64,000 bases of DNA, from NCBI RefSeq assembly GCF_964355755.1, contig NC_092672.1, forward strand, positions 35,646,501-35,710,500, given 5' to 3'. Made by a program: the position numbers and the translations under genes. Shown one piece after another: positions 32,998 through 45,564 of the stretch (within the stretch, counting starts at the first letter, position 1; each line of letters opens with the position of its first letter). A model generated the notes under the pieces. It searched no databases. It saw only the letters and a program-made list of their open reading frames with translations, and had not been told where the DNA came from. This DNA is from Antedon mediterranea. Lineage: Eukaryota > Echinodermata > Crinoidea > Comatulida > Antedonidae.

Positions 32998-35900
32998 TCA
33001 TTCTAAAAGCCAGTAGTTGTTAAATTTATCCAGTTTGCCTGAAAACAATCCAGAGGGCGCTTCAAACTCCAGCGGGACATGCTTCACTTTCTTGTTGATT
33101 TCGGTTGTAAACATCTAAAAAGGGGAACATAAAAGAACACAAGAATGAAAAAATATAATTAATTTGATTATACTGTACTGTCTTTACTACTTTATAAAAT
33201 CAGATTGTCTTCTACACTCGTTTCTGGGTTCGAATCGTAAAGCAATCATACTGTACTTAGAAATAATATTGTCCCCCTAAAAAACAATTTTTTTGTTGAA
33301 TATGCCATTTTAATGTCACATAATAGTTATTCACTTTGACCAAAAACTGGATTGAAAAAAAATTATTTTCCTGAAAAAATGTAATTAAAAAAAAAAATTA
33401 AAAATACCTAAATTGTCTGTCAAACAATGGTTTTTGGTTAAAATTAACCGTTTCTTAAATAATTATTTTTTTTGATTTTTTTTAAACAGAAGTGAATAAA
33501 TTTATTAAAACTGCGAAATGGCCTATTCAAAGTCTGATTTGTTTAATCTTTATTTTTGGGGACAATACATCTTTAATTATTATTGTGGTGACCCTATATG
33601 AATGACACTAATTCTGTAGAACCAGATTTACTTTTCTAAAAGGAATGTGTTTACAAACCTCATCATAAGAACTTTCATAAAAATCCGTTAAATCCCATTC
33701 AACTTTTGGAAATGGTCTTTCAATGCTGCCTGCTGTAGTGGCTACACTAGGAAGATAGTGATGCTTTAGTGTTTTTAACTCCCAGAGGGAGCTCGCTAAT
33801 GCTCTGCATTTAGACGGGTCTGTCTCATCCGCCAGGAATGGGTCATCTGGTGAATATAAAATAATTTGTTGTCAGGGAACGATCCAGGATTTCCAGGAAC
33901 GGGGGAGTGCTAACATAATAATAAGTTTTAATATCAAAAATAAATATCAAAAAGTAGTTCATAATTTTATTTTAGCGGTCTTTATAATTCGTCGGCTTAG
34001 AAAAGAAGATCCAAATTGGCATTTTAAGGAAATAAAACTTAATAGAAACTTTCTCATGTGATGCTTCCTCACAAATTTTAAGAAGATTCTTTTTTATCTT
34101 TAAATGTTGACGTTTTAGTTGTTTCGCCCAGGGGCGCTCAATTTAAAGCTTGCTTGCTGTGGCGTCCCTTTTCCACTTATATATTTCTTTTCTTGCATTA
34201 TATTCATTATGTTACTCTGTATTTTGTTCTATTATTTGTGAAAATAAATATTATTATTTTATAAGTATTTTATATATAATAAAGTATTCACGCGATATGC
34301 AAATTAGAATGTACATACCTTTCATAGCTTCCGTGTCTCTTGCAATGAGTGTCTTACAAGTTGGATGACGCTTGATTAAGTTGCAAACAAACGGGACAAC
34401 AAGCATCACAGCTGGTGGGGGCGCTGTCAGTGCTAAGCTCGACAATTTTTTAGCAAAGGCTGCAACTAAATATGCTGGTAAATGCCTATAAAGAAATAAA
34501 TAATTGTATTTATTAAGCACTATTGAACTAGTTTGATAAAAAAAAAGTGTGCTCACAATATGGTAGTGATGCTTAAATATGGTAGTGATATGATATCATC
34601 ATGTCCATATAAGGGCACATCACATTTTTTGATAGTGTAGACAGAGCTTTACTTTGCTGAATTTAGTAAACATTTACATTCAAAATTCACACAACCAAAT
34701 GTACATTGGGTATATTTTAGGTTATAAGTCAAGAATCTTGCATTATTTTCAAATATATATTCAAATGGTACAGTAATACCGAGTGCAAAGATCAAATTAA
34801 GTATTGAACCAAATGAAGGCGTATATTGGAAGAATGTGAGCATAATACTTACGAAGACGAGAGGAAAAGGTTGGTCAGGTAAAAAAAACGTGCTTTGTAT
34901 TTCACATGGAATATTGAAGGCTCCAGTAACGAGTACAGCTTCTTGTAAAACTCTGGATATTCTCTACAAAAAATATGATCAAAGAAATGTATCAAAAACA
35001 TAAAATATTAAGTAAGTTCGCCCAGGTTTATCGGCAATAGCGTGCACAACACATGTGGGAAGGATTTGGGAGCAAACGTCACAACGCGTACGTACTTGAT
35101 TTGTTGCTTGGACATACGTGTGATGATGTTTGCTACCAACTCTTCCCATTGCATTGCATTGTGAAATGAAGTTCCTTGCAAAATTTGTTTATTTGTGATA
35201 AATCTTACGTAAAGTGGAGGGGCATAACATCAGCATGAAATAAGAGTTTACAAATGATGATGAATGGTATGCTACTTACAGATTATGTTGAGTCATCAAG
35301 ATGAAGATAGCATTTAGGGCCAATAGGCTAATAGCGCCACCTGTCAAAGAATAAAAATATAGAAATCTATTTGACCTATTATAGCAGAAACGATGGAGAG
35401 TCAAAATCCAACGGTATCGCGGATACGTCAACTTGTATCAGAGAGCCAGTGGCGTTATAGAGAGGCCCCTAGTATAGGAACCCTAAGTGGCACACCAACG
35501 CTGGATGCCTCGGGCGTTTTTAGCCTTTTTCGACATATTTTAATGCCGGTTTTCTTTCTCTGGGAACTGCTCCGGGCACTGCTCCGGGGCCCCTGGGTTA
35601 GCCAGCAAGCGCTCACAGCTGTGAGCTCTCACAACGGCTGTGAGCGCGAGAGAAACCCTGGAATCGACATGCTAATGTTTTCGTCCAGCAGTGTGGACAG
35701 ACAATGGGTGATTATCTGCATTCTATATTTGGTGGGATTATTTTAAAGAATCGCTGATAAATAAAATGCCTGTAATGTTTACTTACCAATATTATATGAT
35801 GCCGTTAAGAAATCTGTTAGCATAACTGGACTGCAATGTTTACTTACCAATATTATATGATGCCGTTAAGAAATCTGTTAGCATAACTGGACTGCAATGT

Positions 35901-38900
35901 TTACTTACCAATATTATATGATGCAGTTAAGAAATCTGTTAGCATAACTGGACCGCAATGTTTACTTACCAATATTATATGATGCCGTTAAGAAATCTGT
36001 TAGCATAACTGGACCGCAATGTTTACTTACCAATATTATATGATGCCGTTAAGAAATCTGTTAGCATAACTGGACTGCAATGTTTACTTACCAATATTAT
36101 ATGATGCCGTTAAGAAATCTGTTAGCATAACTGGACTGCAATGTTTACTTACCAATATTATATGATGCCGTTAAGAAATCTGTTAGCATAACTGGACTGC
36201 AATGTTTACTTACCAATATTATATGATGCTGTTAAGAAATCTGTCAGCATAACTGGACTGCAATGTTTACTTACCAATATTATATGATGCCGTTAAGAAA
36301 TCTGTCAGCATAACTGGACTGCAATGATTACTTACCAATATTATATGATGCCGTTAAGAAATCTGTTAGCATAACTGAATTGAAATTTATATTTATACTG
36401 GGTAACCTCTTCAGTCAAAGACTGGTCTCCCAGAGGGCCCAGTTGGTGATCAGTGGCTGTGATGTACTAATACACCGGGGTAACCCCCTACTCGTCTCGA
36501 AAGATGTACTAGGTTCTTTAAAGTGCACACGAGCTAGATGTGTACACTGGACCTACGGTTTATAGTCCTTATCCGAGAAGACTCGTTCTACCACCAGAAC
36601 CATGGAGTGAGTGAGCCTCGAACCCCTGCCGATGTTATGGCTACGTAATTACGGTTCCACTGTCTTAACCGCTCGGCCACTCACACTTAACCGCTCGGCC
36701 ACTCACACTGGACTGGACTGCAATGTTTACTTACCAATATTATATGATGTCGTTAAGAAATCTGTTAGCATAACTGGACTGCAATGTTTACTTACCAATA
36801 TTATATGATGCCGTTAAGAAATCTGTTAGCATAACTGGACTGCAATGTTTACTTACCAATATTATATGATGCCGTTAAGAAATCTGTCAGCATAACTGGA
36901 CTGCTCATATGAGGAATAACCTTATCGTGCATCATAAACAGAACAGTTTTGTAGGTTTGGAGCGGGAGTGATAATAGAAGGAACGATAACCACGCATTTG
37001 AGAATGCTTTACGCTGCTCCTGCAAAAAACAAGACATATACTTATTTTATTTTTTTTATTTAAAACATAATTAGACAGGATAAAACCTATCTATGGTACT
37101 GGTCGTACTGGTTCAAATAACCGTCTCACAGAGACATCTGGTAGCCATTGACTTAAAGTTGGCATTTGGATGTGTTACTTTTAAATGTACAGTATGTTTT
37201 TGTCATGGCATTTTTTATCGGTATAGATATTGCACCTGTTTTACATATTGTCCTGTTTATTAGAGCAATAGATTAAAAACATTCATAAAAGAAAAGCTTA
37301 AAATAAAACTTTAAAACCACAATACAAAGACAGACAAGAATTACAATGTTAAAAAGATATGAAAAATAAAAGGGAAATATAAAATTAATTGTTTACAAAT
37401 ATAGTAATAGAATAGTCTAAAAAAAGAAAATTTCACATTTCATTTGTTGTTATGAGATTTGGATTTTTTGCTTGTTATGCAAATTCACACAACCTTTGAC
37501 CCACCACTTGGGGTGGGGGGGAGAGAGGGTTATGGTTTGGGTAATGGAATATCAAATTGAACAGAATTGTACTGTAAAAGTTGTAACCTACAGCTGAAGA
37601 ACACCAACAATTATCCCTCAGAGATTCTAACCTTTAATTGTGTTGCCCTAATTTCCTCATCATCAGGTGGCAGCGGAGTTAAGAAATTACTTAGACAGTC
37701 TTCTGTTGGCATGGTAACCTGTTCCAGTAAACAAAGTGTGTTCTTACAGAAAAGTTCTTCTTCCATCTATTGAGAAAAAAAAAAAAAATTCAAATAAATT
37801 TGATTCTCCCATGAACTATGGAATTATAACGATAGTGAATTATAATGGGGATGTGGTTGCGGACTAGTCCATTATGGTCCAGGAGTGTTATAGGAACTTT
37901 TACATTTCGTATCTAAGCCCTCCCTCTGGCTATTGTCGGTTTATCCAGGTAAGCTAGGCACGATATAGACACTGAATTATAATGAGGATTTTGGAAATGA
38001 ATAGCAACCATGTCAAAATTATTATACTGCAATTAATGCAGTAAATAAAGTTAACCCGTTTATACAATGATTTAGAAAGTCTTTTGTTTGTTGTAATCAT
38101 ACACATAATTATTTTCAGTAACTGCCTCATAAAGTTCTATATTGAAATAAGCTGAAATCATGATATAAATTGTAGTTACTGCAGTAACTGCAGTAGAAAA
38201 GTTGACATGATGTCGAAATACCTTTTTCTGGGCAGCATCCAGTTTCTGTACTCTGCTGTTAGTTTCGCGAATCTTTCCACTTACAACTTCTAATGTATAA
38301 AATCTCATGTCATCATATTCTAAATATTCCTGGAACCTGTTCATCAAATGAGTGAAATCCTGCATACTTGATAAAAGGCACGTCAACAATTTCTGTAAAA
38401 ACAATCCAACATGTAATTAATTGAGGTACATTGCAGAGATATAGCTAGAATCAAATATAAGGCATTTAAACATTGAAGGTTTTATACAAATCCTTCTTAA
38501 GTCCTGTTCAGACTACGGAGTTACACTTGTGTATTGTACGCTGAGTACAACTACATAGGTTTGAACCAGGAAAAGATTAGTGGAAGGCATAACTACACGG
38601 ATCTGATCATACCCATAGCTAGAATAAAATATAAGGTTTTATACAAATCCCTCTAAAGGCATGTTCAGACTACGGAGTTATGCTTTTGTATCGTACTACT
38701 CCATAGGTCTGAACCTGGAAAGGATTAGTGGAAGGCATAACTACACAGATCTGATCATACCCATAGCTAGAATAAAATATAAGGCATTGAAGGTTTTATA
38801 CAAATCCCTCAAAAGGTACCTGTTCAGACTACGGAGTTATGCCTTCGTATCGTACTACTCCATAGGTCTGAACCAGGAAAGGATTAGTGGAAGGCATAAC

Positions 38901-40674
38901 TTCTTGGATCTGAACATACCCACAGCTAGAATAAAATAAGGCATTTAAACATTCAATCTTATATACAAATCTAAGTTAGACATTTCCATTCCATAATTTG
39001 GAATTTTACAAATTATTCCTTTTCAAATCAATTTCGAATCATTTTTTATATGTATATATTTTATATGTATTTATATGAATAAAGTAATTGGTGAATATAT
39101 GCTTTCTCCTTGGAATTTATATTTAAAAAAATTAACGATGGTTTAAAAATAATGTACAGTACCTCTAAGGGTGACCTTGGAAAGAAATAACCTTGGTTCT
39201 GCTTCAATGGATTCCTAGACTCTGCCTCCAGAAGTTTTACAATGGTGCACATAGCAAGCTCCTGAGGAATGAAATAGATTATAATAATATGATGGTGTGG
39301 TTTTAATACTTTAGTGTATTTAGGGAGTTTAGCTAGAAAATTAGCATAAATATTTGGTAACATTTATAGAAAAGCAATTCAGTAGACTCTCTCTGTTAGT
39401 ATTCTAGTGAGCATTTTGATTTTTGTCTGCAAACTAGATTCTAGGTAAAGTATGAAAGGCCAAATGTGCCAAAATGTCTATCTTTTTACCAATGTCAAAT
39501 TGGCACCAAAAAGAGTACTGTAGTTTACAGAAAACTAAATCAACCCCACTATACTGTAACTCTATAAGTGAACGTCACTCTATAGAGGGCGTTTAGGGTG
39601 AGACCTCATGGGTTTAAAGATGGAGAGACCCATGTTTTAAATTCATGTTGGAACAACCCAATAAAGTTTTGTATTTATAGCTGGATATCAAGACTTTAGT
39701 GATTGATTACTACCACGATACGATCATAAGTTACAATACCATCCTTCCAGTCCCCATCGACCCCGACCCCCATTTCTCCTTCGCTTGTGCCATTCCTCAC
39801 CTGTGTGATTGGTTTGCTATTTTTGTTTGCAATCACATCAATGAGACATTGAATGCAGTCCTTGTATCTATCTTGTAACCATTGTTTATATTTCTTATCC
39901 TCTTCATCTTCTTTAATAATCATCTCTTGTTTAGCAAGAAGCATGGTGAATATTCTACTGAGACCTTTAATGGCAGCTGTGACAATTGATTTATCTGCAT
40001 CCTGTTGGTGTAAAAATTAAAAAACTACAATATTAGTAATTACCATTATTACTGGCAATAAACAAAACATTTTAAATTTCTTTCAATTTAAATTTATACT
40101 TCTTACTTTAAATGAAATTAGCCATACAGTAACAATTTAAATTTGTTTTAAAACACACACAATAATCGCATATACTACTTTCTATAGACCAGCTATTCAT
40201 ATTGCTCCTGCAAAATTCAGTTCCTTGATTCTTAAACAAAAACTTGATAAATAGTAAACACCCTAAAAATGTATATAATATTAAAAAGCATTGGTTTGGA
40301 CTAATTGAGACGTTCTGGCTCACAAAGTGGGACGTTTCGACCCAATAGTAAGCCGATTTGTTAAACCCGAAATGGGCAGAATCGTCCCGGATTCAATTTT
40401 CCTGGGCCAGGTAGTACTACAGTACTTCTACTAATACTTAGTAATAATAGGCCTAGCTAAGCGCTAGTAGTAGGCCTGTCTAGCGGCCAAGTCTAGTTGC
40501 TATATATGCTCATTGTTGAATTTATTAAAGAAATACACTTACATGTGTCAACTTCAATATGTCTATTATACAATTTGAATTCTTCTTTCCAGATAATGAC
40601 TGCTCTACTTTGCTTTTTATCCCTTTTAAAAGCTGTTTTTTTAAGTCGCACATTGCTTTACTGGGCGCAGCCAT
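32998..40674 (-). CDS. NOC4L: Nucleolar complex protein 4 homologue, 11 exons (514 aa)
   Basis: Exons in transcript order are 40674-40543, 40001-39801, 39261-39163, 38392-38222, 37766-37632, 37019-36857, 35340-35280, 34963-34853, 34485-34319, 33846-33659 and 33114-32998. All have GT-AG borders and consistent phase, giving 514 codons plus stop (human about 516). NOC4 pairs with NOP14 in the nucleolus for small ribosomal subunit assembly and export. Family landmarks are KYKQWLQDRYKDC (exon 2), RFQEYLEYDDMRFYTLE (exon 4), FSNAWLSFL and KVIPHMSSPVMLTDFLTAS (exon 6), ISLLALNAIFILM (exon 7), EYPEFYKKLYSLLEPS with FHVKYKARFFYL (exon 8), and HLPAYLVAAFAKKLSSLALT with CNLIKRHPTCK (exon 9). The acidic stretch and SSLWELKTLKHHY follow in exon 10, and VPLEFEAPSGLF in exon 11. 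The start codon is followed by MAAPSK. The last 44 bases of exon 6 with the donor site are copied about 12 more times in intron 6. Confidence 0.96.
33260..33575. mobile_element. 'ttaaagatgtattgtcccc' MITE, complete, in NOC4L intron 10
   Basis: Starts near aataatattgtccccct and ends ggggacaatacatctttaat. The interior matches 32560-32865 in inverse orientation (attgtctgtcaaacaatgg replaces the ggctgccagccatgg form). Confidence 0.75.
34558..34651. mobile_element. 'tctacactatcaaac' MITE, half copy
   Basis: Carries tatggtagtgatgcttaaat, catcatgtccatataagggc and the terminus gatagtgtagacagagcttt. The opposite terminus is missing. Located in NOC4L intron 8. Confidence 0.65.
35393..35746 (+). CDS. 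Possible nested intronless gene, 117-aa hydrophobic protein
   Basis: An uninterrupted frame lies inside NOC4L intron 6, on the opposite strand, starting 52 bp beyond exon 7. It is clearly richer in G+C than the surrounding intron. The predicted protein has a polar start (MESQNPTVSRIRQLVSES), a hydrophobic middle stretch (SLFRHILMPVFFLWELLRAL), a polar loop with HNGCERERN, and a hydrophobic C-terminal end (WVIICILYLVGLF) that would suit a tail anchor. An AATAAA follows at about 35759, just before the 61-bp minisatellite. I do not recognise the family. It could be a retrocopy, a young gene or a chance frame. Confidence 0.35.
   Translation: MESQNPTVSRIRQLVSESQWRYREAPSIGTLSGTPTLDASGVFSLFRHILMPVFFLWELLRALLRGPWVSQQALTAVSSHNGCERERNPGIDMLMFSSSSVDRQWVIICILYLVGLF
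35766..36377. repeat. 61-bp minisatellite made of NOC4L exon 6 end plus 5' splice site (10 units)
   Basis: Ten tandem units of 61 bp. On the minus strand each unit contains the last 44 bases of NOC4L exon 6 (codons for MLTDFLTASYNI and one base) followed by a perfect donor gtaagt and about 10 further intron bases. Units differ by single bases only (for example gttag/gtcag, gccg/gcag/gctg). A SINE separates these ten from three more units at 36714-36905, the last of which is the true exon end. Confidence 0.95.
36393..36708 (-). mobile_element. tRNA(Leu/Ser)-like SINE, copy S4, inserted in the 61-bp array
   Basis: Minus-strand head with the box A region gtggccgagcggttaaga and box B ggttcgaggct. 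The body is like S2 (ctcggataaggactataaac) but the tail is diverged. The gccgagcggttaag head piece occurs twice (near 36670 and 36690), a small tandem duplication. It interrupts the NOC4L intron 6 minisatellite. Confidence 0.75.
36714..36905. repeat. 61-bp minisatellite, 3 exon-proximal units
   Basis: Three units directly adjoin NOC4L exon 6. The rightmost one contains the genuine exon 6 end with the donor at 36856-36851. It shows that the array grew from the exon border into intron 6. Confidence 0.95.
38443..38945. repeat. Tandem repeat of about 150-170 bp in NOC4L intron 3
   Basis: About 3.3 units, each starting agctagaataaaatataagg and containing gttcagactacggagttatg, gtactactccataggtctga and aggattagtggaaggcataa. 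Open frames over it are by-products of the repeat. Confidence 0.88.
40314..40420. repeat. Fragment related to the 61057 'cgattcggccc' element
   Basis: The stretch with cacaaagtgggacgtttcga and cagaatcgtcccggattcaa resembles the inner and terminal parts of the element at 61057-61618. It lies in NOC4L intron 1. Confidence 0.45.
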
Positions 40675-40706
40675 TTTACTTAATATGATACTTCAATTCT
40701 AAAACT

Positions 40707-40717
40707 GAGGGCGCAAT
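40707..40717. promoter_or_regulatory. GAGGGCGCAAT motif at the NOC4L start
   Basis: Located 33 bp upstream of the NOC4L ATG (40674-40672). One base differs from the 11-mer near TXNDC17 and the membrane-protein gene. Confidence 0.4.
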
Positions 40718-41225
40718 TGTCAAACGAAATAGGGTATTGAAAAATATTATCATATATTAAATTTAAAAGGATATGCCTATCTGGTTTCAAATAAGCTTAA
40801 TTTTAAATTTATTTTTAATATATTATATACATTTTAAAAAAAATTACTGTGTGTATTAAAAAGATATTCATTAAAATAATTACAAACAAAGTTTGAAAGG
40901 CTTATTATAGCTTGAGAACTCTATCAAATGAATCCATTCCAGATTTGGACCAAGACCTTGCATGCAAATTAAAAAACAACATTTTCTTTTCTACCAACAG
41001 TACTGGTATGTCAATGCCAGGTAAACAAACACAAGACAATTTTGATTTCTAATAAGCATCTATTCCTTTATTAAATTTCAAATGATACAAAAAAAATTAT
41101 AAAAGAAATTAAGCAATAATCAAATGAATATTCATATTTTAAAATCAAAATAGTTATTTATGGTAAGCAGCTTTTTGATATCGTTGAAAGGTTAAAGTTC
41201 ACTGTTAATTAATGGTATCTGTTAA

Positions 41226-41392
41226 GCCTTTTCACGTCTACACTATCAAACTTTATGTGACAAAAAATGTGATGTGCCCATATATAAACATGAGAGATGT
41301 CATATCTACCATATTTGGGCATATCACTATCATATTTGGACACATCACACTTTTTTTGTCAAATTAGTTTGATAGGTGTAGACAGAGCTTTA
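41226..41392. mobile_element. 'tctacactatcaaac' MITE, complete
   Basis: The ends cacgtctacactatcaaact and aggtgtagacagagctttac form the terminal inverted repeats. The interior is palindromic around acatgagagatgtcatatc. About 165 bp. Confidence 0.8.
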
Positions 41393-41399
41393 CACATTC

Positions 41400-44300
41400 T
41401 ATGATAAATTTAACAATCTATTTGAAATGCGTCATAGTACAAACATTCTGGTGTGAGTTCCACTTGGCACGAGCTACACAACATTTTAAAAATATTGATT
41501 TGTAATTATACTATAAAAAAAAACATTGACAGCTGTATATAATGACCTGGTTCTGTGGAAATATGTTTACATTATCATTTTGCATTAAAACATATGGTGT
41601 TTAAATGACATATCAAACATAACAGCATGGTATTGAATAGTTGGTATTACATACACAAACAATTATTATTGTTATTTCTACATTTACTGTAAAGAAATTG
41701 ATTCATTATTCAACCTGCTTTTTTTCATGTATTTTTCAATTTTCATAAATATTATAAAAGACATATAGCACGTATCCACTGTAAAATGATCCATAGATTC
41801 TAGTATAAGCCCACCCATTAAATTTGGGGTAGTGATTTGTTCAGATATGAGCTCAACCACCTAAAAATTCCAGGTTTTAAGCTGCCACAATATGAGTTTG
41901 TAGTCAATGAAGATGAGGCTACGATATTCAAGATGCTCTAAACAAATTCTTGTTATTTTTTAAACATAAATTGATACATTATTAAATGTACATAAATATC
42001 AAATGATAAGTAATAATTAAAAAATCAAAATTAATAAGTCTTATGTTATCGGAAGTACAACCGATACATATACATTTTTCTTAAATCATACATTATTATA
42101 TAAACAAACATACATTGATAAATTATTAAATGCACATAAATACCAATTATAAGTAATTAATTAAAAAATCAAAATTAATAAGTCTGATATTATCGGAAGT
42201 ACAACTGATATATATAAATTTCATCAAGGTATTAAAATTGCACGTTAATTATTAAAAATAAATAATTGGTTTGAGGATTAATTAAGTACATTATCTTAAT
42301 TACATGGATAAAGTATGAAATAAATAATAATCATATTTCAAATTATAAGATTAACCTTAATATTAATTTACATAGGAAGGACGAAAGACCGTACAGGATT
42401 AAGTACATGATAATTATATGCATGAGAATGAAATATATAATATATAAAAGTTGCATTCATAATTCTAATTTACAGGATAAATATTAACTATTAATAGACA
42501 TAAATTTACAAGACAGTATTGAGTTCATTACTTATTAAATTTCGTACTTAAAAAGATCATTAATATTTTAATTACATGCATAATTGAAGTGTCTTAAATA
42601 ATACAATATAGTTTTCAAGTAACTAATAAGTACACTACTTTTTATGGCTTCTTTAATGGGAAAAAATTATATTAATATTAACAGGGGCAGGGTGAGGATA
42701 GCACTATTTATTAATATTTTAATATCTATTTTTGAAAGAAATACTGGATCCGCTCGGATTAATTTAATATAACGCTATACTGTATGAATTAAATTTATAC
42801 TTAAATAATAATCTTTTTTAATTAACCGATCTGTACACCAGTACTTTTCTAAATTCATACTGCACATAATAATTATAGATTTAATAATAAGTTTTATAAT
42901 CCTTGCTTGTGCACTCACAAATTATTTAAAAATATTACACACACACTTGATTAGAAATTGACAGTACTACATAAGTAGTACTGATACTAAATTAGTGGTC
43001 CCTAGTTGGAGGCTTTAATATAGCACACAGCACACAGCAGTGAATTGAATCCTCTTTAATGGGACCACTATCTAGGTGAAAAAATGTGTTCAATATTATG
43101 TTTTTTAACAAAAAAATATCAACCATACGTGCACTTGACACACACAATTATTAATTCCTAGTAAAGTCTACCACAAAGCGGCCTTGTTTATTAGTATTAT
43201 TCAGTTTGGAAATTAGCAATAGAGCATCGATCTTTCGTTTTATAATTAAGTGACAAATAATGAACACATTATACTTTGATCAGTTTCAACGAGGGACCTC
43301 TTCAAACTACCTTATTCTCAGACTGTATGGACAACATTCTGGAAGATGATAATACTAATGTACCAGGATTTGAAGTAATAATAATAATAATAATAATAAA
43401 CTTTATTTAACAAATGTATCACATCAGCGGCACACATTTACAAGGCAATATAAAACAAAAAGAAAAGTAACATTTCATATTATTAATAGAACATACATAT
43501 ATTAATATCTCTATGAGTAGATTGACATATTTAATATTAATATATTCTGTATTTAATTTTAGCTATAAAAAAAATTGGGGAGGGAGGGTGGGGGGAGTGT
43601 GCACCGCTAATGACCCCCTGGATTTTTGTAATTATTCTTTCATTTTTATGATGAAAATTATAAAAAATCAATATAAAAAATACATAATTTTGAATTATAT
43701 AAAATAAAATGTGTTTAAAAGTTTATTCCATGAAAATAACCATCTTTTAGACATTGTATTATTTCCTGGGAGTATTGTTAAATTTGATCATAGAGATTAC
43801 AGCAGATTCAGTAAAAATAATCAAAATTAGATGATCTGTAATGTAGTCATCCACAATGATGAATAAGATTTAGAATGTGCATTATTTATATAATATTGGA
43901 TATTGTATACATTGGAACTATGGGTTGTTGTATTAAACAAAGACATCAAACAGAGCAGCATACTATTTCCTCAATCAACCTTAGAAATAAAAACCTAAAA
44001 AATCCCCCAAATTATTTGTCTTATCATGACTGTACTTAGCTGATTTTTTTAGTTTAGGCAAATTTCATAAATTTCACAGTAACATAGGCACATCCGGCCT
44101 CAATGTTTTCTTGCATAGCTACTATAACCAAACATTTTCATCATATATATTTATATATACAGATACATGTACTGTAATTAAATACCTGCATCACTCTTTT
44201 TTATCTGTGTTTTGCTAGGAAAATTGATTGTTAATTTTTGTATTATTCTCTAGTTGTATTATAATTTTTGTAATGTATTATTGAAATGAAAGATTGAAAG

Positions 44301-45560
44301 AAAAACAAAATGTTCACAGTAACATAGGGACATCCCTCAATACAGCGTTACATGTGACATTTTTCACTATGTCTCCAAATAATCACTAATTTTGTGGGTT
44401 AAATTGGGGAGAGGAAACATCATATCACTGTCCATTATGTATATAATATTGGATATTGTGGGGTGAGGGGAGGAAACATCATCATATCACTGTCCATTAT
44501 TTATAAAAATATTGGATATTGTGGGGGTCGGGGAAAGGAAACATCATCATATCACTTATTGTCTTAAGCGATTGAAGATAATACTACTTTTGACAACAAA
44601 TGACAAATAGAAAGTATAATGCATTATTCATCGTATGGTTTGATGTCAAAAGTAGATTATCTTGGAATAATATTCATATAAAGCACACATAGTACATCAA
44701 AAACATTGGAACATTATTCAAATGTAATTACTCAGTTGATTAAAGTGTTGTAGAAAGGTAAATGGATGCAGAATGACAATTTTACACATTGGTGTTGTTT
44801 TTTTTCTGGAAAGGATTTAAGTAATTACGAAAAAAAAAGCAGATGAGGATAGAAATAAAAAGTGATTTTGGAAAGTTTACAAGGCTTTTAAAAAAAATTG
44901 ATAAAAAAAAAATTCCACTAGCATTGCAAACTTTTGCCAAACAAGGAAGCAAATTAAAAAATGCACATAAAAGTTGAATTAAATACAGAAATTGACACCT
45001 TTTATAGAAAAGTAACTATTTAAAAAAAAATTACAACCAACAGCTACCTAAGTTTATGAATATTATGAATCTCATTAGCTAGGTTTGAAAGTTTCTATAA
45101 AATTGAAAAATCTGTCCATTGATAAGATAAATTCCAAGCTCTGATACAGAGAGTGGTGTTGATGATTATAAATAATAAATACTGGAAATAATTTTAGGCT
45201 GTCCTGAATTCATTCATACATACACACTACTGATGGTATACAGTTTACAATATAATCTATTTTAAGGTACAATTATTTTTAAAAGATTTGATGTAAATTT
45301 AAACAACAAAAGTTAATTTACAATATAATAAATTTTATTTTAAATTATTCTACTTATTGTTATTACACATTTTCTTGCTAATTTCAAATATAAATTGCAT
45401 CTATCTATTAATTTTCTAGAAATTAATTTGTATTGTACAGAAATATTATGCTATAATCTACAATCATACATTATACTGTATAATAAATTTTCTTTTAATT
45501 ATTTTACTTAATGCACAATGAATTTCTAAATCAAACTTTGCATGTTGAACCAAAAAAATA
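41400..45560. other. AT-rich region, possibly long 3' UTR of the vWA gene
   Basis: No supported exon is seen. It contains a tandem duplication of about 125 bp (41962-42088 and 42111-42230, sharing ttaaaaaatcaaaattaata and tatcggaagtacaac), an (aat)n run at 43377-43400 that looks like the 3' end of a minus-strand LINE, and about 2.5 copies of a 72-bp repeat at 44403-44560 (aggaaacatcatcatatcac). It could be transcribed as a long 3' UTR, but nothing in the sequence proves that. Confidence 0.4.
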
Positions 45561-45564
45561 ATAT

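Noticed and set aside
35766-36905. CRISPR-like regular repeats
   Set aside because: The units are directly adjacent 61-bp tandem copies without unique spacers, in a eukaryotic intron; the same applies to the 50306, 54190 and 58029 arrays.
38661-38939. ORF with two copies of RLRSYAFVSYYSIGLN
   Set aside because: It covers the ~150-bp tandem repeat in NOC4L intron 3; no splice connection.
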